A stretch of DNA of 64,000 bases from Lachnospiraceae bacterium (GCA_025758065.1 CP107199.1:591001-655000); one strand, 5' to 3'; positions 44,375 through 54,455 are shown, counted from the first letter of the stretch. The notes: generated by a model from the sequence alone, not told the origin. Translations and numbers: made by a program.

Positions 44375-45691
44375 TTATGCAGCTATATCGCATTTAGCAG
44401 CATTGTATTGTTTGATGTGCTCTTGTGGAGTGATGATTTCAAAAGGTTTGTTGTCTCTTAGTATTGCAAATATCATGTTGCATACTTTATGTGAAACGGC
44501 TCCCATTGCTACGAGCTTTGGTTTTGAATCACATTTCTGGAGATAGTATTCACGAAGAACTGGATTTTTAGCTTTTCCATTACGGGAAATACTGATACTT
44601 TGCAAGGATAATGTGTGAATCACACGTCTGGCAATAGAAGAACCACGCTTAGACATTTGAACCTTGGTGCCTTCAAATTTGCCGGATTGTTTCACAGCAG
44701 GATCAAGACCAAAATAAGCGAAAAGCTGTTTTGGTTTTGAAAAAGCAGAAAAGTCACCAATTTCGCCCATGATGGTTGCAGCAGACAAGAAACCAGCACC
44801 TTTGAATGTTTCAATCAAATGAACCTGTTTGACAAATTTAGTATCTTCATTTGAATCAACAAGCTTATGAAGCGATTCAAGAATATCGTTGATTTCTTCA
44901 TCATATTTACGTATGAAGCTGATATAAAGACGGATACGCTTGATGTTGCTTTCTATGATGTAGCCAAACTGATTTGCATCAGTTGCCGCCTGAATGATGG
45001 CATTATACTTATTCTGAGCATATGTAAGCCCAAAGCGAGCTGTTGATTTGATGATATCAATAATCTCTTGCTTGTCTGCTTCAAGAAAAGCTGATGGAGA
45101 GGTATAAGTTTCTAACAATGTAAGAGAAGTGTTGATAGTAACCTTGGAAAAGATGCCAAGATACTGTGGAAACGCCATGCGTAATTCACCCTGAAGCTTA
45201 TTCACATAGGCACTGCGATTATCCATTAAATCGTAGTATTCACGGCATAGGTTACGGCAGTTTAGGGCAAGATCTGATGGCATAAGTGAAACCTTTAAAT
45301 CCGGTTTCAAGCCAACCAAAGCAGCTTTTTTTGAATCAAAACGATCATTATGCACTTTTCGGATGTTGATGTTTGTGCTATTCTTAGTGATGATAGGATT
45401 AATAACGGAGCAGTTAAAACCCTTATCACGAAGATAGCAGAAGAGTGGGTAATGATAAATTCCCGTGGATTCGAGGAAAATGCGACTTTCCAAAGAATAC
45501 AACTCTTCTGCTTCTTTTATTTTAGAAACAGCGGTTGTAAGGGAATCAATACTGTTATGCAGGATTTTGTAAGGTTTTCCTACGAATTGTTGGTTTGGAA
45601 GTGCGATAGACATCCATGAGAAGTCAGCACCGACATCAATACCAACAGAGATGAATAATTCATCAAGATTAAAAATAACTTTGTTTGACAT
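44375..45691 (-). CDS. IS110-family transposase
   Basis: 438 residues from ATG 45691 behind AAGGAG. The N-terminal RuvC-like DEDD domain opens with SVGIDVGADFSWMSIA. The C-terminal Tnp_IS116/IS110 (transposase 20) domain has HLIETFKGAGFLSAATIMGEIG, FSKPKQLFAYFGLDPAV and SKRGSSIARRVIH, where the serine is the family nucleophile. No stop or frameshift, so the gene looks intact. It reads against the host operon and lies between DUF3100 and its partner gene. Confidence 0.94.
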   Translation of the reverse strand: MSNKVIFNLDELFISVGIDVGADFSWMSIALPNQQFVGKPYKILHNSIDSLTTAVSKIKEAEELYSLESRIFLESTGIYHYPLFCYLRDKGFNCSVINPIITKNSTNINIRKVHNDRFDSKKAALVGLKPDLKVSLMPSDLALNCRNLCREYYDLMDNRSAYVNKLQGELRMAFPQYLGIFSKVTINTSLTLLETYTSPSAFLEADKQEIIDIIKSTARFGLTYAQNKYNAIIQAATDANQFGYIIESNIKRIRLYISFIRKYDEEINDILESLHKLVDSNEDTKFVKQVHLIETFKGAGFLSAATIMGEIGDFSAFSKPKQLFAYFGLDPAVKQSGKFEGTKVQMSKRGSSIARRVIHTLSLQSISISRNGKAKNPVLREYYLQKCDSKPKLVAMGAVSHKVCNMIFAILRDNKPFEIITPQEHIKQYNAAKCDIAA

Positions 45692-46045
45692 GAGCGATAG
45701 CTCCTTTCTGATAGGAATCCATTTCCAATCTGGCAGGTACACAACCTAGCGCGTTATTCGGGTATTGCCTTCCGGCTCCCAACCAGCTAAAACATAAAAC
45801 CCTGTCGAATGGACTAATTGACTTTCTTGTAGGTATCAGTCACAGAAGTGACTTCCCAAGGAGGCGAACATTCTTTGTCCTATCCTAAGAGATAATACCT
45901 TATGTTTTATCTAGTGTCTATCAGGAACCGTCAGACATGATAATTATTATGGATAACATCTGATGAAGGAGGAATCCCTTCTTCTGTTATCTGATTTATA
46001 GAAACTTATTAACCAAGTAGTCTTGATTGACTACACCATTATTAT
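45692..46045 (-). ncRNA. Candidate bridge-RNA region of the IS110 element
   Basis: Non-coding 5' flank of an IS110 transposase, where bridge RNAs are encoded in IS621-like elements. Hairpins seen: GTAGTC/GACTAC (46017-46034), GATAACA/TGTTATC with nested GAAGG/CCTTC (45952-45991), AGTCAC/GTGACT (45838-45853). Placement follows known IS110 biology; the target- and donor-binding loops were not resolved. Confidence 0.5.
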
Positions 46046-46061
46046 ACTAGGAGGCTAAATA

Positions 46062-46523
46062 ATGGTCAGAAAATACTTTTTACAGCAGCTTGGACTGCTT
46101 ATCATGGTTTCTGTTATCATGGTACTCACAAATATACTGGGCTACAAAATGCCGGTAGGTGATTCCATTGCCGGGATCCTGGTATTATGCGCTATTGCTC
46201 TCTTCGGACTTACAGTAAGTAAATTTATGAGCCAGTTTATAAAGCTTCCATCTATGATGTATGTATCTCTTACCGGACTGCTTCTTGCATGCCCTATCTC
46301 ACCGGTAAAAGACTTTGTGATCGGTGTTACATCCCAGGTTGCATTTATGGCTCCTACCACTGCATTAGGCGCATTTGCCGGGATCTCACTTGGAAAAGAC
46401 CTGAAGGATTTTGCTAAAATGGGATGGAAACTGGTGCTCATCACCTTATTTGTAATCACCGGAACATTTATTTTCTCTGCCTTAGTAGCAGATGTTATCT
46501 TAAAACTTACAGGTGCCATTTAA
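46062..46523 (+). CDS. Small integral membrane protein, partner of DUF3100
   Basis: 153 residues, about four or five membrane helices (KYFLQQLGLLIMVSVIMVLTN; GDSIAGILVLCAIALFGLTV; late VLITLFVITGTFIFSALVAD). AGGAGG precedes the ATG, so the native ribosome site survived the insertion. It resembles transporter half-proteins and probably works with the DUF3100 protein. No firm family name from reading alone. It is 20 bp before the amidohydrolase gene. Confidence 0.75.
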   Translation: MVRKYFLQQLGLLIMVSVIMVLTNILGYKMPVGDSIAGILVLCAIALFGLTVSKFMSQFIKLPSMMYVSLTGLLLACPISPVKDFVIGVTSQVAFMAPTTALGAFAGISLGKDLKDFAKMGWKLVLITLFVITGTFIFSALVADVILKLTGAI

Positions 46524-46543
46524 CATGAGCGAGGTAAATTTAT

Positions 46544-47881
46544 ATGGAAAAATATGATATTTTAATTAAGAACTGTCAGGTTTTAAACCCTGATATGACG
46601 GTTTCATCTACCTGTTCTGTAGGAATTAAAGACAGCTGGATCAAAAAGATCGGTCCTACAGATGAATTGATGGCTGACAGCTCTGCCAGTGAAATAATCG
46701 ATGGCAAAGGAAAGCTTGTCATGCCCGGCATGGTAGATGGCCATACACATACCTGCCAGCAGCTTTTAAGAGGGCGTGTTGCCGATGAATATCCTATGGT
46801 ATGGACCCGTTTCCTGGTTCCTTTTGAAAGTAATCTCCAGCCAGAAGATTCTTATATCAGCGGCCTTCTGGCATGTCTGGAAATGATCAAAAGCGGAACA
46901 ACTGCTTTTGCTGATTCCGGCGGTGTACATATGGACCGGGTTGCAGATGCAGTCATTGAATCTGGCATGAGAGCTGCCATTGCAAAATCAACCATGGATA
47001 TGGGAAATGCCATTACTGGTGCAATGAAAGAGACAGCTAATGAGGCTATCGAAAACACAAAGAAACTGTATCAGAAATATCAGGGGGCTGGCGATGGTCG
47101 TGTTGATATCTGGTTTGCTATCCGTCAGGTAATGACCTGTTCCAGGGAACTGATCGCCATGGTAGGTGAATCTGCTAAAGAATTCCATACCGGCATTCAT
47201 GCCCATCTGTGTGAACATAAAGACGAGGTCAGCTTCTGCCTGCAAAATTACCAAAAACGCCCTGCAGAATTTCTGGAAGAAATGGGCATTCTTGGTCCTA
47301 ATCTTCTGACTGCCCACAATGTAATGCTGTCAGATCACGATATTGCGCTGATGGCAGAACGTGGTGTGAAAATGATCCATTGCCCAAGAGCCAACCTGGC
47401 AAACCACGGTTTTCCAAAAGCTCCCCAGATTCTGGAAGCCGGTGCAAGCCTTGGCTTAGGCTGCGATGGTGCTGCACCTTCCAATCTGGATATTTTTGAC
47501 GAAATGAAGGTTCTTCGCTATGCTATGATGGCTTACTGGGGAATTCCATCTTTTAATCCTGTAGTAATGACCTGTCCTACACTTTTAAAGATGGCCTCCC
47601 AGGGCGGTGCAAATGCTCTTGGACACGGTGATATCCTTGGATCCGTTGAAGAAGGCAAGAAAGCTGACCTGATCCTGTTAAATATTGACCAGCCTCATAT
47701 CACTCCAAGCCAGAATCTGGTAAATACCATTGTAGATGCTGCAAACGGACATGATGTGACTGATTCTATCATCAACGGCAAGATCGTAATGAAAAACCGT
47801 GAGGTCCTTACTCTGGATGAAGAGCGTATCCGCTTTGAAGCTGAAAAGCATATGAATGATATTATTAAACGGGCATACTAA
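46544..47881 (+). CDS. Amidohydrolase (TrzN/AtzB/MtaD-like metal-dependent deaminase or hydrolase)
   Basis: 445 residues. Metal ligands of the cytosine-deaminase-like branch: VDGH67-T-H69, later GIHAHLCEHKDE, LLTAHNVMLSDHD and GLGCDGAAPSNLD (catalytic Asp). Relatives remove amino or chloro groups from heterocycles such as methylthioadenosine, guanine or triazines. Together with the DUF3100 and small membrane proteins it suggests uptake and deamination of a heterocyclic compound. Substrate unknown. Confidence 0.87.
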   Translation: MEKYDILIKNCQVLNPDMTVSSTCSVGIKDSWIKKIGPTDELMADSSASEIIDGKGKLVMPGMVDGHTHTCQQLLRGRVADEYPMVWTRFLVPFESNLQPEDSYISGLLACLEMIKSGTTAFADSGGVHMDRVADAVIESGMRAAIAKSTMDMGNAITGAMKETANEAIENTKKLYQKYQGAGDGRVDIWFAIRQVMTCSRELIAMVGESAKEFHTGIHAHLCEHKDEVSFCLQNYQKRPAEFLEEMGILGPNLLTAHNVMLSDHDIALMAERGVKMIHCPRANLANHGFPKAPQILEAGASLGLGCDGAAPSNLDIFDEMKVLRYAMMAYWGIPSFNPVVMTCPTLLKMASQGGANALGHGDILGSVEEGKKADLILLNIDQPHITPSQNLVNTIVDAANGHDVTDSIINGKIVMKNREVLTLDEERIRFEAEKHMNDIIKRAY

Positions 47882-47888
47882 GATATAA

Positions 47889-47936
47889 AAAATGACGGCA
47901 CTGTTTCCAGTTTGGGAAACGGGCCGTCATTTTTAC
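47889..47936. terminator. Bidirectional terminator
   Basis: AAAATGACGGC...GTTTCC pairs with GGAAAC...GCCGTCATTTTT, between convergent genes. Confidence 0.85.
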
Positions 47937-47985
47937 AGCATTTTTTGATCATATATAAGGCTGCTTTACATTTTTTCTTTTTTTA

Positions 47986-48948
47986 TTACCGGTTTACCAC
48001 ATTCACCGGATCTCCATCTAAAAACTGTTTAAGATTTTCCACAGACATATCCATGATCCTCTGCCTTGCTTCCTTTGGCGCCCAGGAAATATGAGGGGTG
48101 ATGATACAGTTTTTAGCTTTCAGAAGAGGATTGTCACTCTTAATAGGCTCTGTACTTACCACATCCAGTCCTGCTGCATATACTTTTCCACTGTTTAATG
48201 CATCTGCCAGATCTTTTTCCACAACCAGCTGTCCACGGGAGTTATTAATGATGATAACTCCATCTTTCATCCTGGCAATATTATCTTTATTGATAATGCC
48301 TTCTGTAGACGGGAACAATGGGCAATGAAGCGAGATCACATCTGATTTTGCAAATATCTTATCCAGTTCCACATACTCAGCAATAGCACGTCCTTTATCA
48401 TTTGGATGGGAATCATAAGCCAGTACATTCATACCCATTGCCTTTGCTATGGTTCCTGTTTTCTGTCCAATACGGCCAAAACCAATGATCCCCAGTGTTT
48501 TTCCTGCCAATTCTATCAAAGGATAGTCCCAGAAGCACCAGTCTGGGGCCTTCTCCCATCTGCCCTCTTTTACAGCCTTATCATGATGTCCGATGCGATG
48601 GCAGATCTCTAAAAGAAGAGCAATGGCAAACTGTCCTACACAGTCCGTTCCATAAGCAGGAATATTGCTGACAACGATCCCTTTTTCTTTTGCATAATTA
48701 ACATCGATCACATTGTAGCCTGTTGCAAGGACACTGATAAACTTAAGATCCGGGCATGCATCCATGGTTTCTTTTGTGATCGAAGTCTTATTGGTAAAAA
48801 CGACCTCTGCATTGCCAATACGATTTACCACTTTCTCTGCCGGTGTTCTGTCATAAATCGTCAATTCTCCGTATTTTTTCATCTCATCCCAGGAAAGATC
48901 TCCCGGATTTTCTGTATATCCATCAAGTACAACTATTTTCATCTGCAT
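47986..48948 (-). CDS. D-isomer-specific 2-hydroxyacid dehydrogenase (hydroxypyruvate reductase-like)
   Basis: 320 residues. NAD-binding GFGRIGQKTG (about 152-161), catalytic Arg in NNSRGQLV, Glu in GLDVVSTEP, His in ITPHISWAPKEA. These reduce keto acids such as hydroxypyruvate or glyoxylate to D-hydroxyacids. Alone on the minus strand between the amidohydrolase operon and the two-component genes. The family is clear, the substrate not. Confidence 0.92.
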   Translation of the reverse strand: MQMKIVVLDGYTENPGDLSWDEMKKYGELTIYDRTPAEKVVNRIGNAEVVFTNKTSITKETMDACPDLKFISVLATGYNVIDVNYAKEKGIVVSNIPAYGTDCVGQFAIALLLEICHRIGHHDKAVKEGRWEKAPDWCFWDYPLIELAGKTLGIIGFGRIGQKTGTIAKAMGMNVLAYDSHPNDKGRAIAEYVELDKIFAKSDVISLHCPLFPSTEGIINKDNIARMKDGVIIINNSRGQLVVEKDLADALNSGKVYAAGLDVVSTEPIKSDNPLLKAKNCIITPHISWAPKEARQRIMDMSVENLKQFLDGDPVNVVNR

Positions 48949-48996
48949 TTCTCCTTTGTATGTAATGTACTTACAAAAACTTTTTATACTATAGTC

Positions 48997-50127
48997 TTAT
49001 TGTTTCTTTATCCCATCCCGATACATCGACGGTGAAACCCCGGTGACATTCTTAAATGCCCGGTTAAAGTGGGCGGCATCTTCGTAGCCTACTGCCAGGG
49101 CAATGTCTAAAAGCTTCAGGGACGAGTCTTTCATCAGTTCCTTGGCCTTTGTCATGCGAAGCTGAAGTATGTAATCTCTCACTGTCATATCCAGCTGCTT
49201 TTTAAACAAACTGCTGAAGTAATTGGGGTGGAGATGGAACTGGGCAGCAATGTCTGAAAGGAGAAGCTGTTCAGAACAGTGCTTTTCCATGTATTCCTGT
49301 GCCTTTTTTACCACATATTCTTCTTTCTTTTCCTGCTGTTTTTTCAGCTGTTCCATATAAAGCAGCAGGATCTGTTCCATTTTCTGTCTTAACTGACTGA
49401 TGTGGGGCTGGTTTTTAATCTGGGCAGCCAGGTCATTATCTGACAGCTTGTAACCTGCTATAATAGGGATCAGGGCTGTATTTTTCTGCATTAATGTGTA
49501 GAGAAATGCGGAAAATACCTGCTTAAACTGTTCTTTAGTCACAGCTTCCTGGGATAAATGGGAAAAGATTTCCTGGATCTTATCTTTTGTGCCCTTTTCG
49601 TCCATGGACAAAAGCCCGGCTGAAAGATGTTCCATTTCTTTTTCCAGATCTTCTTTTGTATAATAAGGTTTTTTGGCCGGAATATCAAAATAATCCCCCT
49701 GTGTTTCCGGACGCACACAGCTTACCTCTTCTGCCTGCAGCTTTACGGAACTGTCTTTTAACCGCGGGATCAGCAATCTGAGCATGGACACAAAATTCTG
49801 TATATTCACAGGCTTTAACAGATAATCATAAGCCCCCAGCCTCAGTGCATTGCGGATATAGGTATAATCATCATAACCACTGAGCATGATCACTACACTG
49901 GGAATCTGGTTTTTGCTGATCAGCTCCAGAAGACTGATGCCATCCAGCTTTGGCATACGGATATCCGAAATGATCACATGATAGTAATCTTCTGTAAGAC
50001 GGTTTAAAGCATCACTTCCATCGCAGGCACTGGATATAACAAAGATATTTTCAAAATTTTGCTTTATAATACTCCCAAGACCATCTACAATATTCTGGTC
50101 ATCATCTACTAATAGGATCCGGTACAT
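48997..50127 (-). CDS. AraC-type response regulator (YesN-like)
   Basis: 376 residues from ATG 50127 behind AAGGAGG; the frame extends to 50169 inside the kinase gene. Receiver domain: acidic VDDD pocket, D in IISDIRMPKLDG, K in YDYLLKPV. A helical middle of about 140 residues leads to two AraC helix-turn-helices (about 275-372; LSDIAAQFHLHPNYFSSLFKK). It overlaps the kinase gene by 26 bases. It most likely activates the divergent ABC/esterase operon. Confidence 0.93.
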   Translation of the reverse strand: MYRILLVDDDQNIVDGLGSIIKQNFENIFVISSACDGSDALNRLTEDYYHVIISDIRMPKLDGISLLELISKNQIPSVVIMLSGYDDYTYIRNALRLGAYDYLLKPVNIQNFVSMLRLLIPRLKDSSVKLQAEEVSCVRPETQGDYFDIPAKKPYYTKEDLEKEMEHLSAGLLSMDEKGTKDKIQEIFSHLSQEAVTKEQFKQVFSAFLYTLMQKNTALIPIIAGYKLSDNDLAAQIKNQPHISQLRQKMEQILLLYMEQLKKQQEKKEEYVVKKAQEYMEKHCSEQLLLSDIAAQFHLHPNYFSSLFKKQLDMTVRDYILQLRMTKAKELMKDSSLKLLDIALAVGYEDAAHFNRAFKNVTGVSPSMYRDGIKKQ

Positions 50128-52003
50128 CCTGTTCCTCCTTCTTCGTCCGCTCTTCTTCCATATCATCACTCATGTTATCTTTCCATGGAAAACAAAGCAT
50201 GATCATAGTTCCCATTCCTTCAGCACTTTCAATGGATACCTTATACTCCGGACCATAGTTTAAGCTGATCCGCCTGCATACATTACGAAGTCCGATGCTG
50301 TTGCTGGAAGGACTGTCTATATCATGGCGCAGCATCTCTAACTGTTCTTCACTCATACCACATCCATCATCGGAAACCTGGATATATAGGCGGTCCTCGT
50401 CTCTATATCCCAAAATATCAATATGCAGGATCTGATGACTGTCTGTAATACCATGGATCACTGCATTTTCCACAATAGGCTGGAATACCAGCTTTAAAAC
50501 ATGGCAGGAATACAGCTCCCTGTCAATGCAGATGTTAAACTGGATCCGTTCATTGTACTGATATGCAAGAATAGCCCGGTAGATATTTAACTGATGGATT
50601 TCTTCTTCCAAAGGCACTTCTTTTGTGGTATTCCGAAGGCCATACTGAAGATTCTGCCCTAACAGTTCTGCCATGGTAGCTGTTTCATAATCCTGGCACA
50701 TATAAGTCTTCATGTGCATGATCTCCAGAGTATTATACAGATAATGGGGATTGATCTGGGTCCTTAAAAGCTGCAGTTCTGTTTCCTGTTTTTCCTGTTG
50801 CTTTACAAATACCTCATGGATCAGCAGATCAATACGTTTTGACATTTTATTAAAAGAGGATACCAGAGTCTGAAATTCCTCTGGAAGTCCTTCTTTTGAA
50901 ACTTTATTTATGTGACCCAGTTCAAAATGATTACAGGCTTCGATCAGACGGTTTAATGCCTTTAAGATCCGGCCTAACATCTGAAAGATCAGAAATATGA
51001 TCCCACCTAAGATCATACCTATGGGAATGATATTTAACATCTGGATCCTTCCCATATTTCCAAAAATGTCAGACAAAGGAGTCTGTAATACCAGAGTGTA
51101 GCCATTAGCGTGGCCGATCACATTGTATACACAGGAGTTTTTATCACTGTGCTTTAATTTTCTGCTCTGGTAATTTTCTTTTCGTTCTGTTTTTTTCAGA
51201 TTTTCTTTTACAAATCCCTGATAGCTTTCTTCCTGTTCTATATTTCCGTACAAAAGCTTCCCATCTTTATATACCGCAAATCTCTGATTCGGTGTCTGAC
51301 GGTTCTGCTCAAAATAATTCTCCAGATAAGAAGTATCTATTCCTGCCACGCAATAGCCTACGATTTTGATCGTATTCAGGTCCAGAATGCCTCTGCCAAT
51401 ACACAATGAACCGCCGTCACGCATATTCATACCCGATCCTCTAAATTCCTGCGCAGCTATGAGAAGAGGCCTACCTGTTTTATAAGCAGAAATTTTTTTA
51501 TACCATTCTGCCTTTTCCTTATCCAAAAAGCTAATTCCGTAATTTGCCCCTTTTGAAGTGTATACGCCATTTCCTTCAAGATCATAAAGAGCAATAAAGC
51601 TGGTAGAGTCTGTTGTGAAACGTATCTGGGCCTGAGTATTAAAATACGAATAAAAACGGAAATTTTTAAGGATGGGACCTTCCCTTAGTGTACTGCACAA
51701 ATAGGGGTCATTATTCTGGGTATATAACTGAGCCGGGAAAAAAGTGGCCTGTTCCAATTCTTTTACAGATATCTCTACCCGGTCTAACAGCTGCTCTCCT
51801 GTCTGGAAATACCGGTGGGTAGCCATATTATAATTCTGGTAGGCACTTACAGTTACAAGATAACATAAAAATGCCATGGTAAGGAATATCTGCAGGCCTG
51901 CCAGAAGGATCAGCCATTTTTTAATTGAATCTGTTTTTGTCATATTTTTCTTTATATCTTTCCAATTCACTATATATCTTTTCGCTTTCTGCCGTTTTTT
52001 CAT
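50102..52003 (-). CDS. YesM-type sensor histidine kinase
   Basis: 633 residues from ATG 52003, with AGAGGTG upstream. Two membrane helices (about 29-51 and 325-347) enclose an extracellular sensor domain. HAMP region follows, then the phosphoacceptor QINPHYLYNTLE and the ATPase (ENAVIHGI N box, VSDDGCGM). YesM kinases usually sense carbohydrate availability, with a binding protein encoded nearby. It is divergent from such an operon. Confidence 0.93.
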   Translation of the reverse strand: MKKRQKAKRYIVNWKDIKKNMTKTDSIKKWLILLAGLQIFLTMAFLCYLVTVSAYQNYNMATHRYFQTGEQLLDRVEISVKELEQATFFPAQLYTQNNDPYLCSTLREGPILKNFRFYSYFNTQAQIRFTTDSTSFIALYDLEGNGVYTSKGANYGISFLDKEKAEWYKKISAYKTGRPLLIAAQEFRGSGMNMRDGGSLCIGRGILDLNTIKIVGYCVAGIDTSYLENYFEQNRQTPNQRFAVYKDGKLLYGNIEQEESYQGFVKENLKKTERKENYQSRKLKHSDKNSCVYNVIGHANGYTLVLQTPLSDIFGNMGRIQMLNIIPIGMILGGIIFLIFQMLGRILKALNRLIEACNHFELGHINKVSKEGLPEEFQTLVSSFNKMSKRIDLLIHEVFVKQQEKQETELQLLRTQINPHYLYNTLEIMHMKTYMCQDYETATMAELLGQNLQYGLRNTTKEVPLEEEIHQLNIYRAILAYQYNERIQFNICIDRELYSCHVLKLVFQPIVENAVIHGITDSHQILHIDILGYRDEDRLYIQVSDDGCGMSEEQLEMLRHDIDSPSSNSIGLRNVCRRISLNYGPEYKVSIESAEGMGTMIMLCFPWKDNMSDDMEEERTKKEEQDVPDPISR

Positions 52004-52156
52004 ATATCCATCGCACCTCTTTATATAAAAATATACAACAATCTTTGAAAATGGCAAGTAAAATTTGAATATGGTATTTATAATTTCCCTGAAAAAGCCT
52101 ATACTTTGGCTACAAGTTAAGGCTGTACAAAAACCATATGTGAAAGGGGAAACATT

Positions 52157-53482
52157 ATGAAAAAAAGATTTACAGCATGTATGATCGGAGCCACTCTTTT
52201 AACAGCTGCACTGACCGGTTGCTCAGGAGGAAAGACCGCTGATGCTCCTGCTTCCAGTGCAGACCAGACCACAGCTGCCGAAGCTGCCAGCACAGATGCT
52301 GCTTCCGAAGGCAAAGTAGCCATTGAGTTGTTCTATCAGAAACCAGAAAACGTAGAGCTTTACAACACTCTGGTAAACAAATTCATGGAAGAAAACCCGG
52401 ATATACAGGTAAACCTTACTCTGGCTGAATCCACCACAACTACACTGATCTCCCGTGTAGCAGCAGGAAACATTCCGCAGTTAGTATCTGTATTCCCATG
52501 GAACGCATCCTATAAAGATATGTTCAGGGAAGGACTTTTCATGGACCTGACGGATCAGGACTTTATGAAACGTGTAACTCCTTCCGTTCTGGAACGCTGC
52601 GAAGTGAACGGAAAACAGTACTCCCTTCCGCTGACCACCAACTCCTTTGGTCTGTACTACAACGTAGATATTTTTAATGAACTGGGACTTACCATTCCAA
52701 AGACCATGGATGAAATGTGAGGTGTATGCGACAAGTTAGTTGAAGCCGGCATCCAGCCATTCTCCTTCCCGGATAAGAAAGCAGTCCGCATCAACCAGCA
52801 GTTTGACCGTATGCTCATTGGCTGTGTGGACCATGACTTCTATAGCAAGTGTGATGAACAGATCAACGGCAGCTACAACATTAAAGATGATCCTAATATC
52901 CGCAAATATGCAGAAACCATCTTAAAGCTGCGTGAATATGCAAATCCTGATTCTCTTGGATATGATGACGAACCTGCTTACGAAGAATTTACCAGTGGAA
53001 AATCTGCTATGTACATTGATGGTTCCTGGGCAGTAACTACATTCGAGACCATGAATCCGGACCTGAATTTCAACTGCACCGCTATTCCTGCTATTACAAC
53101 TGATGATTTCTGGATCGCTGGTACTGTTGATACTGCTTATTCTATTTCTGCTGACTGTACACCAGAACAGCAGGATGCATGCATCCGCTTCCTTGATTTC
53201 CTTGTACGTGAAGATATTGCACAGGAATTCAGTGACGGTGACAAAAACCCAACTCTGATCCAGGGTGTCGAATACAACGTTCCACAGCTTAAAGAGATCA
53301 ACGACTACATTAACGAAGGCAGATTTGCTCCTTCTTTAGCAAGTATCTGGACACAGGATTTAAGAAACAGCCTGGTTGTATCTGTACAGGCCCTGATCTT
53401 AGATAAGGATGTAGATACCTTCTTAGACGAATTCCAGTCTTTAGTAGAAGAATACTATACTCCTGCTGAATCTGAATCCTAA
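52157..53482 (+). pseudogene. ABC substrate-binding lipoprotein interrupted by one in-frame TGA
   Basis: The frame opens with a lipoprotein signal (TALTGC lipobox; C22) behind AAGGGG and reads as a family 1 binding protein through TIPKTMDEM, then meets TGA at 52718-52720 (codon 188). The same frame continues at once as GVCDKLVEAGIQPF and on to a normal end, 441 codons in all. Relatives usually have an aromatic or charged residue here, and one base (TGG to TGA) explains the stop. The downstream part has no ribosome site. Either a recent nonsense mutation or a sequencing error. It is the receptor for permeases 53559-55289. Confidence 0.9.
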
Positions 53483-53496
53483 TTTTTCAATTCTTA

Positions 53497-53533
53497 TGTA
53501 TTACTGGGATCTTTCTGTGATCCCAGTAATACA
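53497..53533 (+). terminator. Perfect 15-bp stem between binding protein and permease genes
   Basis: TGTATTACTGGGATC and its exact complement with a seven-base loop and no strong T-run. Probably an mRNA-stabilising or partial-termination stem, as often found after binding-protein genes. Confidence 0.7.
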
Positions 53534-53558
53534 TTTCTAAAAAAATGGAGGCAGCATC

Positions 53559-54440
53559 ATGAAATCAACGAAAAACCGTGATCGCAATATCACACACTTT
53601 TTATATGTACTACCGAATCTGATCATGTATTCCTTTCTCTCTATTGTTCCAATTGTCCTTGGGCTGTATTATAGCTTTACCAACTGGAACGGCATCGGTA
53701 AGAACTATAAATTTGTAGGCCTGAAAAACTATATTAAGATTTTATCCGACAATCGTTTCCGGAAAGCCGTACTATTTAATATACGATATGCCGCAATGCT
53801 GATCATCTGCGTAATGCTGCTGTCTGTTGTACTTGCACTGTTAATGAACACAAAGATCCGTGGCCAGAACTGCTTCAGAGCTATCTATTTTTTCCCGGCC
53901 TGTGTCAGTATGCTGACCATTGGACTGATCTTCAACTATATTTTCTTTCAGGGAATCCCCAGTCTTGGAACTTCCCTTGGGATTGAAGCATTACAGAAAA
54001 ACATTTTATCCGGCAGAAGCACTGCTATTTACGGTATCCTGATCACAAATATATGGAAAAGTGTTGCAATTCCAACAGTTTTAGTCATTTCTGCTTTACA
54101 GACCATTCCAGGTGAGATTATCGAAGCAGCCATTGTAGATGGGGCAAATGGCCGTCAACGCTTTTACTACATCACTCTTCGCTACATTCTGCCTATTTTA
54201 AGTATTATTTTTGTCCTTGTCCTGAAAGAAGGACTTATGATCTACGATTACATTATGGCAATGACCTCCGGTGGACCGGCAGGCGCAACAGAAAGTATCA
54301 CTCTTTCCATTTACCGTATCGGCTTTGAGGACATGAAGTTTGGATATGCCATTTCCCAGGCTATGATCGTTGCCGTTATCATTGCAGTTATTTCCATTAC
54401 CCAGATCCGATTTACTGACAAAAAGAAGATCTACGATTAA
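53559..54440 (+). CDS. ABC transporter permease, MalF type
   Basis: 293 residues, six membrane helices, docking loop EIIEAAIVDGANG near residues 188-200. GGAGG precedes the ATG. Pairs with the next gene; no ATPase gene in the operon. Confidence 0.92.
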   Translation: MKSTKNRDRNITHFLYVLPNLIMYSFLSIVPIVLGLYYSFTNWNGIGKNYKFVGLKNYIKILSDNRFRKAVLFNIRYAAMLIICVMLLSVVLALLMNTKIRGQNCFRAIYFFPACVSMLTIGLIFNYIFFQGIPSLGTSLGIEALQKNILSGRSTAIYGILITNIWKSVAIPTVLVISALQTIPGEIIEAAIVDGANGRQRFYYITLRYILPILSIIFVLVLKEGLMIYDYIMAMTSGGPAGATESITLSIYRIGFEDMKFGYAISQAMIVAVIIAVISITQIRFTDKKKIYD

Positions 54441-54455
54441 AACAGGAGGTATCCC

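Larger units (their letters stand above)
44375..46045 (-). mobile_element. IS110-family insertion sequence
   Basis: Transposase gene plus about 350 bp of non-coding sequence on its 5' side. Exact ends are not fixed; IS110 elements usually lack terminal inverted repeats. The left end lies between the DUF3100 stop (44264) and 44375, the right end just before the AGGAGG of the next host gene. Confidence 0.8.

Noticed and set aside
52718..52720. TGA in the binding-protein gene as a selenocysteine or reassigned codon
   Set aside because: No SECIS-like stem was recognised just after it, binding proteins of this family do not use selenocysteine, and prfA plus many normal TGA stops in the window argue for the standard code.
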